18,744 nt of DNA from Planctomycetaceae bacterium (GCA_031288955.1 JAITQJ010000198.1:1-18744); one strand, 5' to 3'; shown: positions 7,127 through 15,005, counted from the first letter of the stretch. A program made the numbers and translations. Notes: generated by a model not told the origin, from the letters alone.

Positions 7127-8404
7127 ATGATGCTGCGGCTGACTCTTTATTTTATGTTTTCGGCGTTTGCCGCTGCTGCAACGGCGGATGAAGACCGCTG
7201 GCTGACGGAAAATTTCGGCGGCGATGCTGCCGGTTTTTCTATCAGATACCAGCATTTTCTTCAGGAAAAACCGTTTCCTGTTGTCAGAGATAATGCGCAG
7301 AAAACAATCGAAAACCATCGTAAAGCCGCTGCGGTGTATGCGAAACTTGCCGAAGTGTGCCGAACGTTAGCCGATTCAGGAACGCTGCCCGATGCCGTGC
7401 CTGCGTTAAAAAAAGACCGCCGAAACAAAATCAGCGGTTCTTGGAATCTTTATGCGGATATTCCCGTCAACGCTGCCGACTTGCGCAGCGAGGCATTGTT
7501 TCTGCAATACCAATCTCTCCGACGGACTGCCTCCGCCGATGTCCAAAAGATACCCGCACTGCAAAAGTTTGCCGACGGCATCGAAGCGGACGCAGCCGCT
7601 GCCGGTCTGTTTCAGGTTCTGAAACGCGATGCGTGTTCGGCAATGTTAAACAGAGTCGATACTTCAAAAACGAATACCGAAACACCAGAACAATTTTTTA
7701 CGGCGGTCAAACCGTTTGCAGCATTTTTGCAGAAATATCCGGGTGAAGCGAACTTTCAGTTAGCGGACAATTTTTTGCGCTGTGCCGGTGAATTATCGAA
7801 GCGGTATCAGACGAATCCGCCGGAGCAATTTACCGCCGCTTTGGAACTGCTCAAGAATACGTTTGCGGCTGTTCAAAAACGTCTCCCTAAAAAGGCGGAG
7901 CCGGACGGAACTGTAACTTCCGCTTCTTTTGACCGCATCACCGAATTGGCGGCTATCGGCGAGGGAACACTGCGGCGGCTGGAACTCGCCGGCAAACCGA
8001 TGCCGGTCTGGGGTGCCGGTTTGGACGGTAAAGTGCTTGATGCAAAAAGTCTCGACGGTAAAGTTGTACTGCTTGATTTTTGGGCAACTTGGTGCGGACC
8101 GTGTATTGCCGAGTTTCCGCATTTGAAAAAACTTTACGCAAAGTACAAGGATAAAGGCTTTGAAATCGTCAGTTTTAGTGTCGATAAAGACACGGCAGCA
8201 CTGCGGCAATTCGTTAAAAAAAACGAATTGCCCTGGCTCGTTTTATCGAAGGAAACAACAGCAGAAGCGGGTATGCCGTTTTTAACGGCTTATTACGGCG
8301 TGAAGGCATTGCCGGTTGTTCTCCTGCGGGACAGGGACGGCAAGTGCCTTTTGCTGAATGCCCGCGGCAGCCGGCTTGATGAAAAACTGGCTGCACTATT
8401 TTAG
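7127..8404 (+). CDS. TlpA-like thioredoxin-fold protein, exported
   Basis: A 425-residue exported protein with a C-terminal thiol-disulfide oxidoreductase domain. Residues 1-20 are a signal peptide (cleavage likely after ATA20). Residues about 21-285 form a long helical region with no recognised family. The thioredoxin-like domain begins near residue 290 (KPMPVWGAGLDGKVLDAKSL) and has KVVLLDFWATWCGPC with the redox pair C323 and C326, then FPHLKKLYAKYKDKGFEIVSFSVD and the cis-proline P396 in VKALPVVLL. This is the TlpA/ResA/AhpC-TSA type of membrane- or periplasm-facing reductase; partners are unknown. The gene begins with two ATG codons behind a TATAAT box and has no Shine-Dalgarno sequence. 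It converges on gnd with only 13 bases between the stop codons. Confidence 0.88.
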   Translation: MMLRLTLYFMFSAFAAAATADEDRWLTENFGGDAAGFSIRYQHFLQEKPFPVVRDNAQKTIENHRKAAAVYAKLAEVCRTLADSGTLPDAVPALKKDRRNKISGSWNLYADIPVNAADLRSEALFLQYQSLRRTASADVQKIPALQKFADGIEADAAAAGLFQVLKRDACSAMLNRVDTSKTNTETPEQFFTAVKPFAAFLQKYPGEANFQLADNFLRCAGELSKRYQTNPPEQFTAALELLKNTFAAVQKRLPKKAEPDGTVTSASFDRITELAAIGEGTLRRLELAGKPMPVWGAGLDGKVLDAKSLDGKVVLLDFWATWCGPCIAEFPHLKKLYAKYKDKGFEIVSFSVDKDTAALRQFVKKNELPWLVLSKETTAEAGMPFLTAYYGVKALPVVLLRDRDGKCLLLNARGSRLDEKLAALF

Positions 8405-8417
8405 AGAGTCTTGCACC

Positions 8418-9905
8418 TCACCGCTTTTCGTTAATCCAATCGGTGTGAAACGGTCCTTCGTTCGGCTTGTCAATGCGTTTGTACGTGTGCGCACCGAAAT
8501 AGTCCCGCTGCGCCTGCAATAAGTTTGCCGGCAACACCTCTGACCGGTACGAATCGTAATACGATAACGCCGTTGAAAATGCCGGCACCGGAATACCGAA
8601 ATCTATCGCCGTCTTCACAACGTTCCGCCAAGCCGTCTGTGCCGATTCCACTGCCTCCTTAAAATACGGAGCCAGCAGCAGATTTTCCAATTTCGGGTCG
8701 GCATCGAACGCCTCCTTAATCCGCTCCAAAAACGTTGCCCTGATGATACACCCGCCGCGCCACAACATCGCAATTTCACCGAATTTCAACGACCAATCGT
8801 ATTCTTTCGCCGCCCCCTGCATCTGAACGTAACCCTGTGCATACGAACAAATTTTGGAAGCATAGAGAGCCTGACGAATCTGTTCCGCAAAGTCGGCAGA
8901 CAATTTTGTGTCCGGCTTTCCTCCGCCTTTCAACGCCTTGGAAGCGTGGACACGTGCCTCTTTCATTGCCGAAATGCACCGGGCATAAACCGCTTCAGTA
9001 ACAAGACTGCTCGGCGTACCGATGTCGAGTGCCAGTTGACTCATCCATTTTCCCGTCCCCTTTGCCCCTGCGGTATCGAGAATCAAATCGACAAGATACT
9101 TGCCCGTCTCTTTGTCTTTGACGGTAAAAATGTCTTTTGTGATGTCGATAAGGTAACTATCGAGTTCCCCCTTGTTCCATTCGGCAAACGTTTCGTGAAT
9201 CTGTTCGTTATTGTAACCGAGAGCATTTTTGAGCATCCAATACGCTTCGCAGATTAACTGCATATCGCCGTACTCGATACCGTTGTGTACCATTTTGACG
9301 TAATGTCCCGCCCCGCGAACACCGACCCATTCGCAGCACGGTACCGAGTTATTCTTTCCGACCTTTGCAGAAATTACCTGAAAAATTGGTTTGACAAGTT
9401 CCCACGCTTTTTCGCTGCCGCCCGGCATCATACTCGGACCCTTGCGTGCGCCTTCTTCACCGCCGGAAACGCCGGTACCGATGTACAATAATCCTTTGCT
9501 TTCGACAAATTTGGTGCGGCGTTCGGTGTCGCGAAAATGCGTATTTCCGCCGTCTATAATGACATCGCCGGGTTCGAGGAGCGTCAACAATTCCTCAATG
9601 ACGGCATCAATAGCCGCCGTTTTCGGATAAAGGGCGATTTCCGGTGCAGGAACGGCATCTTTCGACTGAATCATCAGCATCACTTTTCGCGGACGCTTCA
9701 GTTTCGAGACGAGTTCGGCAAGAGAATGTGTGCCGGCAAGTTTATCGCCTTTGGATTTACATTCCGGCTGGCTGATAAATTCGTCAACTTTGGAAGTTGT
9801 CCGGTTGAAGACGGCAACGTTAAATCCGTGGTCAACCATATTGAGAACGAGGTTTTGCCCCATCACGGCAAGCCCCATTAAACCGATGTCGTAATTTCCG
9901 CTCAT
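8418..9905 (-). CDS. gnd: 6-phosphogluconate dehydrogenase, decarboxylating
   Basis: A 495-residue enzyme that oxidises and decarboxylates 6-phosphogluconate to ribulose 5-phosphate with NADP+, in the oxidative pentose phosphate pathway in the cytoplasm. The Rossmann motif GLMGLAVMGQN is at residues 8-18. The family signature DVIIDGGNTHFRDTERR is near 114-130 and GTGVSGGEEGARKGPSMMPGG at about 143-163. The active-site segment HYVKMVHNGIEYGDMQ carries K204, H207, N208 and E211. The C-terminus YFGAHTYKRIDKPNEGPFHTDW is typical of the enzyme. It is about 25 residues longer than the E. coli enzyme, partly through an insertion near residues 82-96 (DAVPAPEIALYPKTA). It is transcribed leftward after the DUF2130 gene with a 138-base gap and probably has its own promoter. 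No Shine-Dalgarno sequence is seen. Confidence 0.97.
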   Translation of the reverse strand: MSGNYDIGLMGLAVMGQNLVLNMVDHGFNVAVFNRTTSKVDEFISQPECKSKGDKLAGTHSLAELVSKLKRPRKVMLMIQSKDAVPAPEIALYPKTAAIDAVIEELLTLLEPGDVIIDGGNTHFRDTERRTKFVESKGLLYIGTGVSGGEEGARKGPSMMPGGSEKAWELVKPIFQVISAKVGKNNSVPCCEWVGVRGAGHYVKMVHNGIEYGDMQLICEAYWMLKNALGYNNEQIHETFAEWNKGELDSYLIDITKDIFTVKDKETGKYLVDLILDTAGAKGTGKWMSQLALDIGTPSSLVTEAVYARCISAMKEARVHASKALKGGGKPDTKLSADFAEQIRQALYASKICSYAQGYVQMQGAAKEYDWSLKFGEIAMLWRGGCIIRATFLERIKEAFDADPKLENLLLAPYFKEAVESAQTAWRNVVKTAIDFGIPVPAFSTALSYYDSYRSEVLPANLLQAQRDYFGAHTYKRIDKPNEGPFHTDWINEKR

Positions 9906-9949
9906 TGCTTGAGTCTTTTTTCTTTGAGTGTCGATTAAAGCAAACGTCT

Positions 9950-9958
9950 ATTCTACCA
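9950..9958 (-). promoter_or_regulatory. Extended -10 promoter candidate for gnd
   Basis: On the minus strand TGG followed by TAGAAT (9955 down to 9950) forms an extended -10 element 45 bases before the gnd start. No good -35 is present. The same TAGAAT hexamer is used by the trpE and guaB promoter candidates in this window. Confidence 0.45.
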
Positions 9959-9985
9959 CAAATGGGAGCGGGGAATAGTAGGATA

Positions 9986-10005
9986 GCGGCGGGTGTAAGC
10001 CCCCG
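9986..10005. repeat. Small GC-rich palindrome, REP-like
   Basis: CGGCGGGTGTAAGCCCCCG (9987-10005) folds imperfectly, with CGGG (9990-9993) opposite CCCG (10002-10005). It lies between the DUF2130 gene and gnd. GC-rich palindromes of this look are common between planctomycete genes, as I recall. It could also weakly terminate DUF2130 transcription, although no T-run follows. Confidence 0.35.
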
Positions 10006-10043
10006 ATGAGAAAACGTCTTTCTCTCTGTCTTTGAAGCACCGG

Positions 10044-11306
10044 CTACGCTTCGGTCTCTAACCCCAATGCCGGTAACTTTTCTTCCGCCGTTTCCAGCAA
10101 ATTAACCGAAGAACCGGCAATGCCCTGAATCGAACCAATGAAGCCGTTAGTGAGAAGCAGTACCCTTTCGAGTTGCTTTTCCCGCTCTTTCCAAATCCGC
10201 TCCATTGCCTGACGCTCTTTATCGTACCCTTTTTTCAATTCGGTGTGGCACCCAATAACCTCTTCTAGTTGCCGGCGGAATCCGGCACCGGTCACGTAAT
10301 CATACAGCAGTTGCATTTTTTCCCCCTTGTTGGTTTGCGAGGAATATGCCTCACTTATCCGCAGCAGACTGTCGCGCAGTAACGGTACGATGACCTTGAA
10401 TTCACTGAACGAACATATCCAAACGCCGTCAAGATTGCCGAGTTTGTCCATACCGGCAGGCATTGTTTCCGTTACGATAATCATCATATCGGCATTGACC
10501 CGTCCGGCATCTTCTTTAAGTTTTCCGACCCAATCGTTGCTGAACGCTTTTGTGCGTTTGCTCTCATAAAGAATAACTCCCGCATCCGTTCCCGCCCGCG
10601 TGCGTACCCGATGAACGGCATCAGCACCACGTTTTCCTTTTGGGACTTCGGAAATAACGTCATCACGGAACGCATCCTTCAAAAATTCTTCAATCGCCAA
10701 CTCCTGCACCTCGCCTTGAAGTTGCTGCGACCCTTGTTCATTTTTTCGCTTCAGTTCTTCGATAAGTTTCGCTTGGTCGGACGCTGTCTTTTGGGTTTCA
10801 AGTATTCTTAACTCATACCGCTCCGCCTCTTTTTTCCTGATTGCTTCCTCCTCTTCTTTCCATTTTTGTGAATACTGCTGCTCATAGCGTAATTCCAAAT
10901 CCTGTTCTTGCGATTTGATTTGCCGTTTGAGTTTCTCGTTTTCAATTTGGGCGGACTTCAACACCTGAAGTTGCTTGGTCGTTTCTGCCGCCGCTTCGGA
11001 AAGCGATTTGACTTGGACTTCGTATTCCGATTTTATTTTCGCTTCAGTTTCTTTGGCGATTTCCTTTTCTATCTTGGCGACTGCCGCCCTGGTTTGTTCG
11101 GCAACCTGCTCGTCGATGGCAGTTTGCTGCTCTTTTACAGTCTTTTCCTTTTGAGCAAGCGCAGTTTCCCGTTTCTTTATGCCGGTCTCCATTTCGGCAA
11201 TTTTTGTGCGGTATTCCTGCTGGTACTTTTCTTCAATGCTGTGTCCCAAAACGGCTTCGACATTCAATTCCGCCCCGCATTGGGGACAATTTACGGTGTT
11301 TTCCAT
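10044..11306 (-). CDS. DUF2130 domain protein (zinc-ribbon-like N-terminus, coiled coil, PD-(D/E)XK-like core)
   Basis: A 420-residue cytoplasmic protein. The N-terminus has one CPQC pair (C7, C10) as in a half zinc ribbon. Residues about 25-195 are a long, highly charged coiled coil. The DUF2130 core follows: ELAIEEFLKDAFRDDVISEV, then KGKRGADAVHRV with D229 and GVILYESKRTKAFSNDWVGK with E248 and K250, a D...E-x-K arrangement typical of PD-(D/E)XK nuclease folds. Further conserved-looking segments are MMIIVTETMPAGM and LDGVWICSF. The C-terminal part is again helical (KKGYDKERQAMERIWKEREK). No function is established for the family as far as I know; nuclease activity is an inference from the fold motif. 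The nearest purine-rich stretch, GGAGGG, is too far upstream (about 18 bases) to act as a normal ribosome site. Confidence 0.92.
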   Translation of the reverse strand: MENTVNCPQCGAELNVEAVLGHSIEEKYQQEYRTKIAEMETGIKKRETALAQKEKTVKEQQTAIDEQVAEQTRAAVAKIEKEIAKETEAKIKSEYEVQVKSLSEAAAETTKQLQVLKSAQIENEKLKRQIKSQEQDLELRYEQQYSQKWKEEEEAIRKKEAERYELRILETQKTASDQAKLIEELKRKNEQGSQQLQGEVQELAIEEFLKDAFRDDVISEVPKGKRGADAVHRVRTRAGTDAGVILYESKRTKAFSNDWVGKLKEDAGRVNADMMIIVTETMPAGMDKLGNLDGVWICSFSEFKVIVPLLRDSLLRISEAYSSQTNKGEKMQLLYDYVTGAGFRRQLEEVIGCHTELKKGYDKERQAMERIWKEREKQLERVLLLTNGFIGSIQGIAGSSVNLLETAEEKLPALGLETEA

Positions 11307-11433
11307 TTTATTTTCACTGTGTTATTCCCTCCGTTTTTTTTACGCAGAGGAATGAAAAAGTTGCCTGTGGGCGTATATCAGTTGGCAGATAACGACGTTG
11401 TCGCCGGTTTGCCCCCCGGTCGCTCGCTCTTGT

Positions 11434-11454
11434 TTGACTTCTTCGGTCATTCAA
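11434..11454 (-). promoter_or_regulatory. Operator-like site 1 (promoter-proximal)
   Basis: The minus strand reads TTGAATGACCGAAG followed by AAGTCAA, giving arms TGAC and GTCA separated by 7 bases. It shares TTGAATGACCGAA with site 2 exactly. It starts 3 bases downstream of the candidate -10 box at 11457-11462, where a repressor would block initiation. Confidence 0.4.
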
Positions 11455-11456
11455 TC

Positions 11457-11486
11457 ATACTATCACAGTTTATTACAGTTAAACAA
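11457..11486 (-). promoter_or_regulatory. Candidate promoter for the DUF2130 gene
   Basis: Minus strand TTGTTT (11486 to 11481), an 18-base spacer and TAGTAT (11462 to 11457). It would give a leader of about 140 bases before the ATG at 11306. The two operator-like repeats lie on either side of it. Confidence 0.35.
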
Positions 11487-11507
11487 AACAAAACCTTTCT
11501 TGTATGC

Positions 11508-11527
11508 TTGACCTTTCGGTCATTCAA
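11508..11527 (-). promoter_or_regulatory. Operator-like site 2 (promoter-distal)
   Basis: A clean inverted repeat: TGACC (11509-11513) and GGTCA (11518-11522) around TTTC, followed by TTCAA. On the minus strand it reads TTGAATGACCGAAAGGTCAA. TGACC/GGTCA dyads of this kind are common targets of TetR-type repressors, but no regulator gene lies in the window. Confidence 0.4.
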
Positions 11528-11658
11528 CTGCCGAAAAAGGAGTCTCGTTCTTTCGTCAACAGGATTATATCGGTTGTAAGACGGCGGAGCAACCCTTGAT
11601 GTCTCTCTAATGCTGCTCTTTATCAAATAACGTTTCGAGCATCGTGTCCAATTTGTCT

Positions 11659-11674
11659 CCCCGTGCGTCGGGGG
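11659..11674. repeat. Small GC-rich hairpin downstream of trpD
   Basis: CCCCG (11659-11663) pairs with CGGGG (11669-11673) across TGCGT, with flanking T and GGA extending it imperfectly. It is 58 bases beyond the trpD stop on the minus strand. Without a T-run it is a poor intrinsic terminator; it may be an interspersed palindrome. Confidence 0.3.
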
Positions 11675-11731
11675 AATGACTTTATTTTCCAACGTTGCCG
11701 CATCAAACGTTTTTTCTGCCGCCGCATTTCT

Positions 11732-12784
11732 TTATAGACTTCGGGAAACGGCAGCGAGTTGCTCCAATTTGTCCAACGCCGCCCCGGAATCAATCGATTT
11801 CGCCGCAAGACGGATTCCGTCTTCCATATTTTCCGCCTTTTCACTGCACAACAGCGCAGCGGCAGCGTTAAGCAAAACGATGTTTCGTTTACCGCCGGTA
11901 ATCCTGCCTTGAAGAATTCCCCGCAGAATATCAGCGTTCTCCGCTGCATCGCCGCCGTGCAGTTCCCGCAGGTCAGTCAATTCGCCGTCAAAATACAGTT
12001 CAGGAAAAAAATCATACGTCCGTATCCGTCCGTTCACCAATTCTGTAACACGGCTGCGCGTTGTAACCGTTAATTCGTCCATTCCGTCGTAGCCGTTGAC
12101 GACCATCGCCCGGCGGCAGCCGAGTTCACGAAGCGTTTCGGCAAAAACCTCCGTCAACTGCGGAGCATACACGCCGAGCAGCACATAACCTGCTCCTGCC
12201 GGATTCGTCAGCGGTCCAAGCAAATTAAAAAGTGTTCGGATTCCTAACCGCTTGCGGAATACCGCAACACGCCGCAGTGCCGGATGAAAACGTTGAGCAA
12301 AAAGAAAACCGATACCAATCTGTGCAACGTACTCCTCAATCCGTTCCGGCGGAACGTTCAGATTGACACCGCAGGCTTCGAGAACATCAGCACTGCCGCA
12401 GCGTCCCGATGCCGCCCTGTTACCGTGTTTGGCGATGAGAAGTCCTGCACCGGCAGCAACGAAAGCAGCGGTCGTGGATATATTAAACGTGTCCAGTGAA
12501 TCTCCGCCGGTTCCGACAATATCGACAACAGGCGAACCGAGAATCTGAATACGGTAACTATGATGCCGCATCGCCCTTGCCGCACCGGTCAACTCCTGTA
12601 CGGTTTCGCCTTTCATTGAAAGGGCAACGAGAAGTCCCGACAGAAGTATCGATTCTTCTTCGCTTAATTCAGTGCCGCTGCCGGCAAGAATTGTATGAAA
12701 CAAATCTTCTATTTCCGCAGCAGTTCTGTTTTCACGCCGCAACAGAGCAGCAATTCCGCTGCGGCAGCATTCGGTTAAAGTCAT
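11732..12784 (-). CDS. trpD: Anthranilate phosphoribosyltransferase
   Basis: A 350-residue enzyme joining anthranilate to phosphoribosyl pyrophosphate, the second dedicated step of tryptophan synthesis. Diagnostic motifs are the PRPP-binding GTGGD at 91-95 followed by TFNISTTAAFVAAGAG, then KHGNRAASGRCGSADVLEACG at about 119-139 and NLLGPLTNPAGAGY at about 187-200. NRAASGRCGS replaces the more usual NRSVSSKSGS, a mild variation. It is the last gene of a trpE-trpG-trpD run. The 46-base gap after trpG contains GTTAGCGG twice (12789-12796 and 12803-12810), without a Shine-Dalgarno sequence or promoter that I can see. No trpC, trpF, trpB or trpA is in the window, so the rest of the pathway must be encoded elsewhere. 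Confidence 0.97.
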   Translation of the reverse strand: MTLTECCRSGIAALLRRENRTAAEIEDLFHTILAGSGTELSEEESILLSGLLVALSMKGETVQELTGAARAMRHHSYRIQILGSPVVDIVGTGGDSLDTFNISTTAAFVAAGAGLLIAKHGNRAASGRCGSADVLEACGVNLNVPPERIEEYVAQIGIGFLFAQRFHPALRRVAVFRKRLGIRTLFNLLGPLTNPAGAGYVLLGVYAPQLTEVFAETLRELGCRRAMVVNGYDGMDELTVTTRSRVTELVNGRIRTYDFFPELYFDGELTDLRELHGGDAAENADILRGILQGRITGGKRNIVLLNAAAALLCSEKAENMEDGIRLAAKSIDSGAALDKLEQLAAVSRSL

Positions 12785-12830
12785 TGTGGTTAGCGGTTAG
12801 TTGTTAGCGGCAAGTGAATGGGGCAGCGTT

Positions 12831-13418
12831 TCACTGACCATTCATATTGCACGTTACCGTCAGAAAATTGCGCAGCAGACGTTTGCCGATGACCGTCATA
12901 ATGGATTCAGGGTGAAACTGAATTCCTTCCATCGGATACTCCCGATGACGGATTCCCATAATTTCGCGGTCGTCCTCCGATTCCGCCGTGATAATGAACG
13001 CTTCCGGCAGCGTGTCCCGCTGCGCTACAAGCGAGTGATAACGCATCGCTTCAAACGAACCGCTTACGCCGTCAAAAAGTCCTTTGCCGTCGGAGCGGAT
13101 ACGCGAGGTTTTGCCGTGCATAATGTTCGCCGCCCGAACGACATTACCGCCGAAAGCATAGACCATTGCCTGATGTCCGAGACAAACGCCCAGCAGCGGA
13201 ATTTTTCCCGCAAACGCTTTTATCACGTCAGGAGTAATCCCCGCTTCCGAAGGATGTCCCGGACCCGGTGAAAGGACAATCCCTTCCGGCTTGAGTTGGG
13301 CGATTTCCTGCACCGTCATTTTATCGTTGCGTGCAACCTGAACATCTGCTCCGAGCATCCGGAGATACTGAACAAGATTGAACGTGAACGAATCGTAGTT
13401 GTCTATCATCAAAATCAT
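12831..13418 (-). CDS. trpG: Anthranilate synthase component II (glutamine amidotransferase)
   Basis: A 195-residue class I glutamine amidotransferase that supplies ammonia to TrpE for making anthranilate from chorismate. The catalytic triad is visible: C79 in GVCLGHQ, and H169 and E171 in FHPES. The oxyanion segment VLSPGPGHPSEAG (about 48-60) and the N-terminal MIDNYDSFTFNLVQYL are typical. It starts 15 bases after the trpE stop, behind AGGAAAGGA, one of the few clear Shine-Dalgarno sequences in the window, which suggests translation coupled to the trpE message. TrpG and PabA are hard to separate by sequence; the position between trpE and trpD argues for TrpG, though it might serve folate synthesis too. 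Confidence 0.95.
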   Translation of the reverse strand: MILMIDNYDSFTFNLVQYLRMLGADVQVARNDKMTVQEIAQLKPEGIVLSPGPGHPSEAGITPDVIKAFAGKIPLLGVCLGHQAMVYAFGGNVVRAANIMHGKTSRIRSDGKGLFDGVSGSFEAMRYHSLVAQRDTLPEAFIITAESEDDREIMGIRHREYPMEGIQFHPESIMTVIGKRLLRNFLTVTCNMNGQ

Positions 13419-13433
13419 TCTGTTGTTCCTTTC

Positions 13434-14906
13434 CTAAAATGCTGCTGTTTCCAGCATTGTTAATGCTTTGGCGATTCCCATCGCTTTGTTGACCGTTTCT
13501 TTGTATTCGAGTTCCGGTACAGAATCGAAAACGATTCCGCCGCCTGATTGTGCGGTCAACTTTCCGTTACGAATACAGGCAGTCCGTATCGTGATGGCGA
13601 AATCAATGTTGCCGTTGTATGCAATGTATCCGGCTGCTCCGCCGTAGGGACCGCGGGGCGTTGTTTCCTGTTCGGCAATAATCTGCATCGCCCTGACTTT
13701 CGGCGCACCGGAAAGCGTTCCTGCCGGAAATGCTGCCCGAAAAAGGTCAAAGCCGTCATAAGCGTCTTCAATTTGTGCGGTAACATTCGAGACTAAATGC
13801 ATCACGTGCGAATGACGTTCGATAAACATCAGGTCGGTAACCTGTACCGTTCCCGTTTTGGCAATCCGTCCTAAATCATTGCGTCCAAGGTCAACGAGCA
13901 TCAAATGCTCTGCTTTTTCTTTAGGGTCCCGCAGCATTTCGTCCGCCAATTCTCTGTCCCGCTGTTCGGTTTGTCCCCGCTTGCGTGTTCCGGCAATCGG
14001 ACGCAGCGTTGCCGTTCTGCCTTCGAGACGCACCATCGTTTCAGGCGAAGAACCGACAAGTATGGTTTCGCCCAGGTGCATAAAGAACAAATACGGCGCA
14101 GGATTGAAAAACCGCAGCGCACGGTAAAGCGAAACGGCATCAGGTGCATCATCGGCAACGAATTGCTGCGAAAAAACGCATTGAATCATATCGCCGCTGC
14201 GGATATGTTCCTTTATTGCGGCAACCCGTTTGCGGTATTCCTGTTCGGAAATGACCGGTGTAAGCATCAAATCGGCAGAACACTGCGGCGGCTGTGCGGC
14301 AAACGGTTTTTCCAGTTCGGCTTTAACCCGCTGAATCTCGTCAACCGCATTGCGGTACAATTCTTCATACTTCGCATCTTTCTTCGGGAATACTGTTACA
14401 CAAACCGTCAGGACTTGTTTCACGTTGTCGAAAATTAACAGCGTTTTCGGAATCACGAACGAGGCAAACGGAGAATCTTCAGTCTTATTCGGAATGTTTT
14501 CAAAAAAGGAGACCATCTCGTAAGCAAAGTAGCCGACGAGTCCGCCGAAAAACCGCGGCAATTCGGGATGTTCGCCGCTGCGGTAATGTTTCATCAGTTC
14601 CCGCAGCGTTTCCAGCGGCTTGCCGTGATGCTCTATCAAAGAGGTACTGCCGGAGTCACACTCTTTCACCTCAACGGTTTCCTTTTGAACGGTGATGAAG
14701 GAATGTGCATTGATGCCGATGAAGGAGTACCGCCCCCACTTTTCGCCGCCTTCGATGCTTTCAAAAAGAAAAACACCGTTCTTCTGCGGCGGATAAAACC
14801 GCTGCAAGAGCGAAACGGGAGTATGCTGGTCGGCAAGAATCTGTACCGTAACCGGAACAACGGTGTATTGCTTTGCCTGTTCGATAAATTGGTTTAAGGT
14901 TAACAT
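13434..14906 (-). CDS. trpE: Anthranilate synthase component I
   Basis: A 490-residue chorismate-using enzyme that forms anthranilate with ammonia from TrpG. The N-terminal feedback region has FLFESIEGGEKWGRYSFIG (about residues 46-64), equivalent to the LLES tryptophan-binding motif, so the enzyme is probably inhibited by tryptophan. The C-terminal catalytic domain shows PIAGTRKRG, LMLVDLGRNDLGRIAKTG, RHSHVMHLVSNV, FPAGTLSGAPKVRAMQII, GPYGGAAGYIAYNGNIDFA and AQSGGGIVFDSVPELEYKET in the expected order. The length fits TrpE. The ATG at 14906 has no Shine-Dalgarno sequence. Upstream lie two tandem terminators and a Trp-containing leader ORF, pointing to control by attenuation. Confidence 0.97.
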   Translation of the reverse strand: MLTLNQFIEQAKQYTVVPVTVQILADQHTPVSLLQRFYPPQKNGVFLFESIEGGEKWGRYSFIGINAHSFITVQKETVEVKECDSGSTSLIEHHGKPLETLRELMKHYRSGEHPELPRFFGGLVGYFAYEMVSFFENIPNKTEDSPFASFVIPKTLLIFDNVKQVLTVCVTVFPKKDAKYEELYRNAVDEIQRVKAELEKPFAAQPPQCSADLMLTPVISEQEYRKRVAAIKEHIRSGDMIQCVFSQQFVADDAPDAVSLYRALRFFNPAPYLFFMHLGETILVGSSPETMVRLEGRTATLRPIAGTRKRGQTEQRDRELADEMLRDPKEKAEHLMLVDLGRNDLGRIAKTGTVQVTDLMFIERHSHVMHLVSNVTAQIEDAYDGFDLFRAAFPAGTLSGAPKVRAMQIIAEQETTPRGPYGGAAGYIAYNGNIDFAITIRTACIRNGKLTAQSGGGIVFDSVPELEYKETVNKAMGIAKALTMLETAAF

Positions 14907-14952
14907 TATTTGCGGGGTGCTGGGTTGTGTTGCCCTGTGTTGCTTGGGGAAT

Positions 14953-14981
14953 AAAAAAAGCCGACCTTACCGGACGGCTTT
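14953..14981 (-). terminator. trp leader terminator 2 (promoter-distal)
   Basis: On the minus strand AAAGCCG pairs with CGGCTTT (14975-14981 with 14957-14963). After one T-T mismatch, CC and GG (14972-14973 with 14965-14966) extend the stem around a 5-base loop. Seven T follow (14959 to 14953). It lies 47 bases before trpE, so read-through must be permitted for expression. Confidence 0.8.
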
Positions 14982-15005
14982 ACGTAAATGAACGAAAAAA
15001 GCCGT
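14974..15005 (-). promoter_or_regulatory. Putative trp antiterminator pairing
   Basis: The minus-strand segment ACGGCTTT (15005 to 14998), which is the 3' arm of terminator 1, is perfectly complementary to AAAGCCGT (14981 to 14974), the 5' arm of terminator 2, across 16 bases. Forming this stem would destroy both terminators at once. This is the 2:3 pairing of a classical attenuator; the stability of the competing folds was not computed. Confidence 0.6.

Larger units (their letters stand above)
11307..11731. other. 425-base gap between DUF2130 and trpD
   Basis: No convincing gene is seen on either strand. The gap holds a minus-strand promoter candidate (11457-11486), two related operator-like inverted repeats (11434-11454 and 11508-11527) and a small GC-rich hairpin nearer to trpD (11659-11674). 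It is both the 3' flank of the trp operon and the upstream region of the DUF2130 gene. The stretch 11528-11655 shows nothing I can name. Confidence 0.6.

Noticed and set aside
10611..11579. Plus-strand frames rich in Phe and Leu opposite DUF2130, resembling membrane proteins
   Set aside because: They are the antisense of the Glu/Lys-rich coiled coil, which always reads as Phe/Leu/Ser on the other strand.
11447..11692. Minus-strand frame of 81 codons in the gap before DUF2130
   Set aside because: No recognisable motif, no start signal, and it covers both the operator-like repeats and the promoter candidate.
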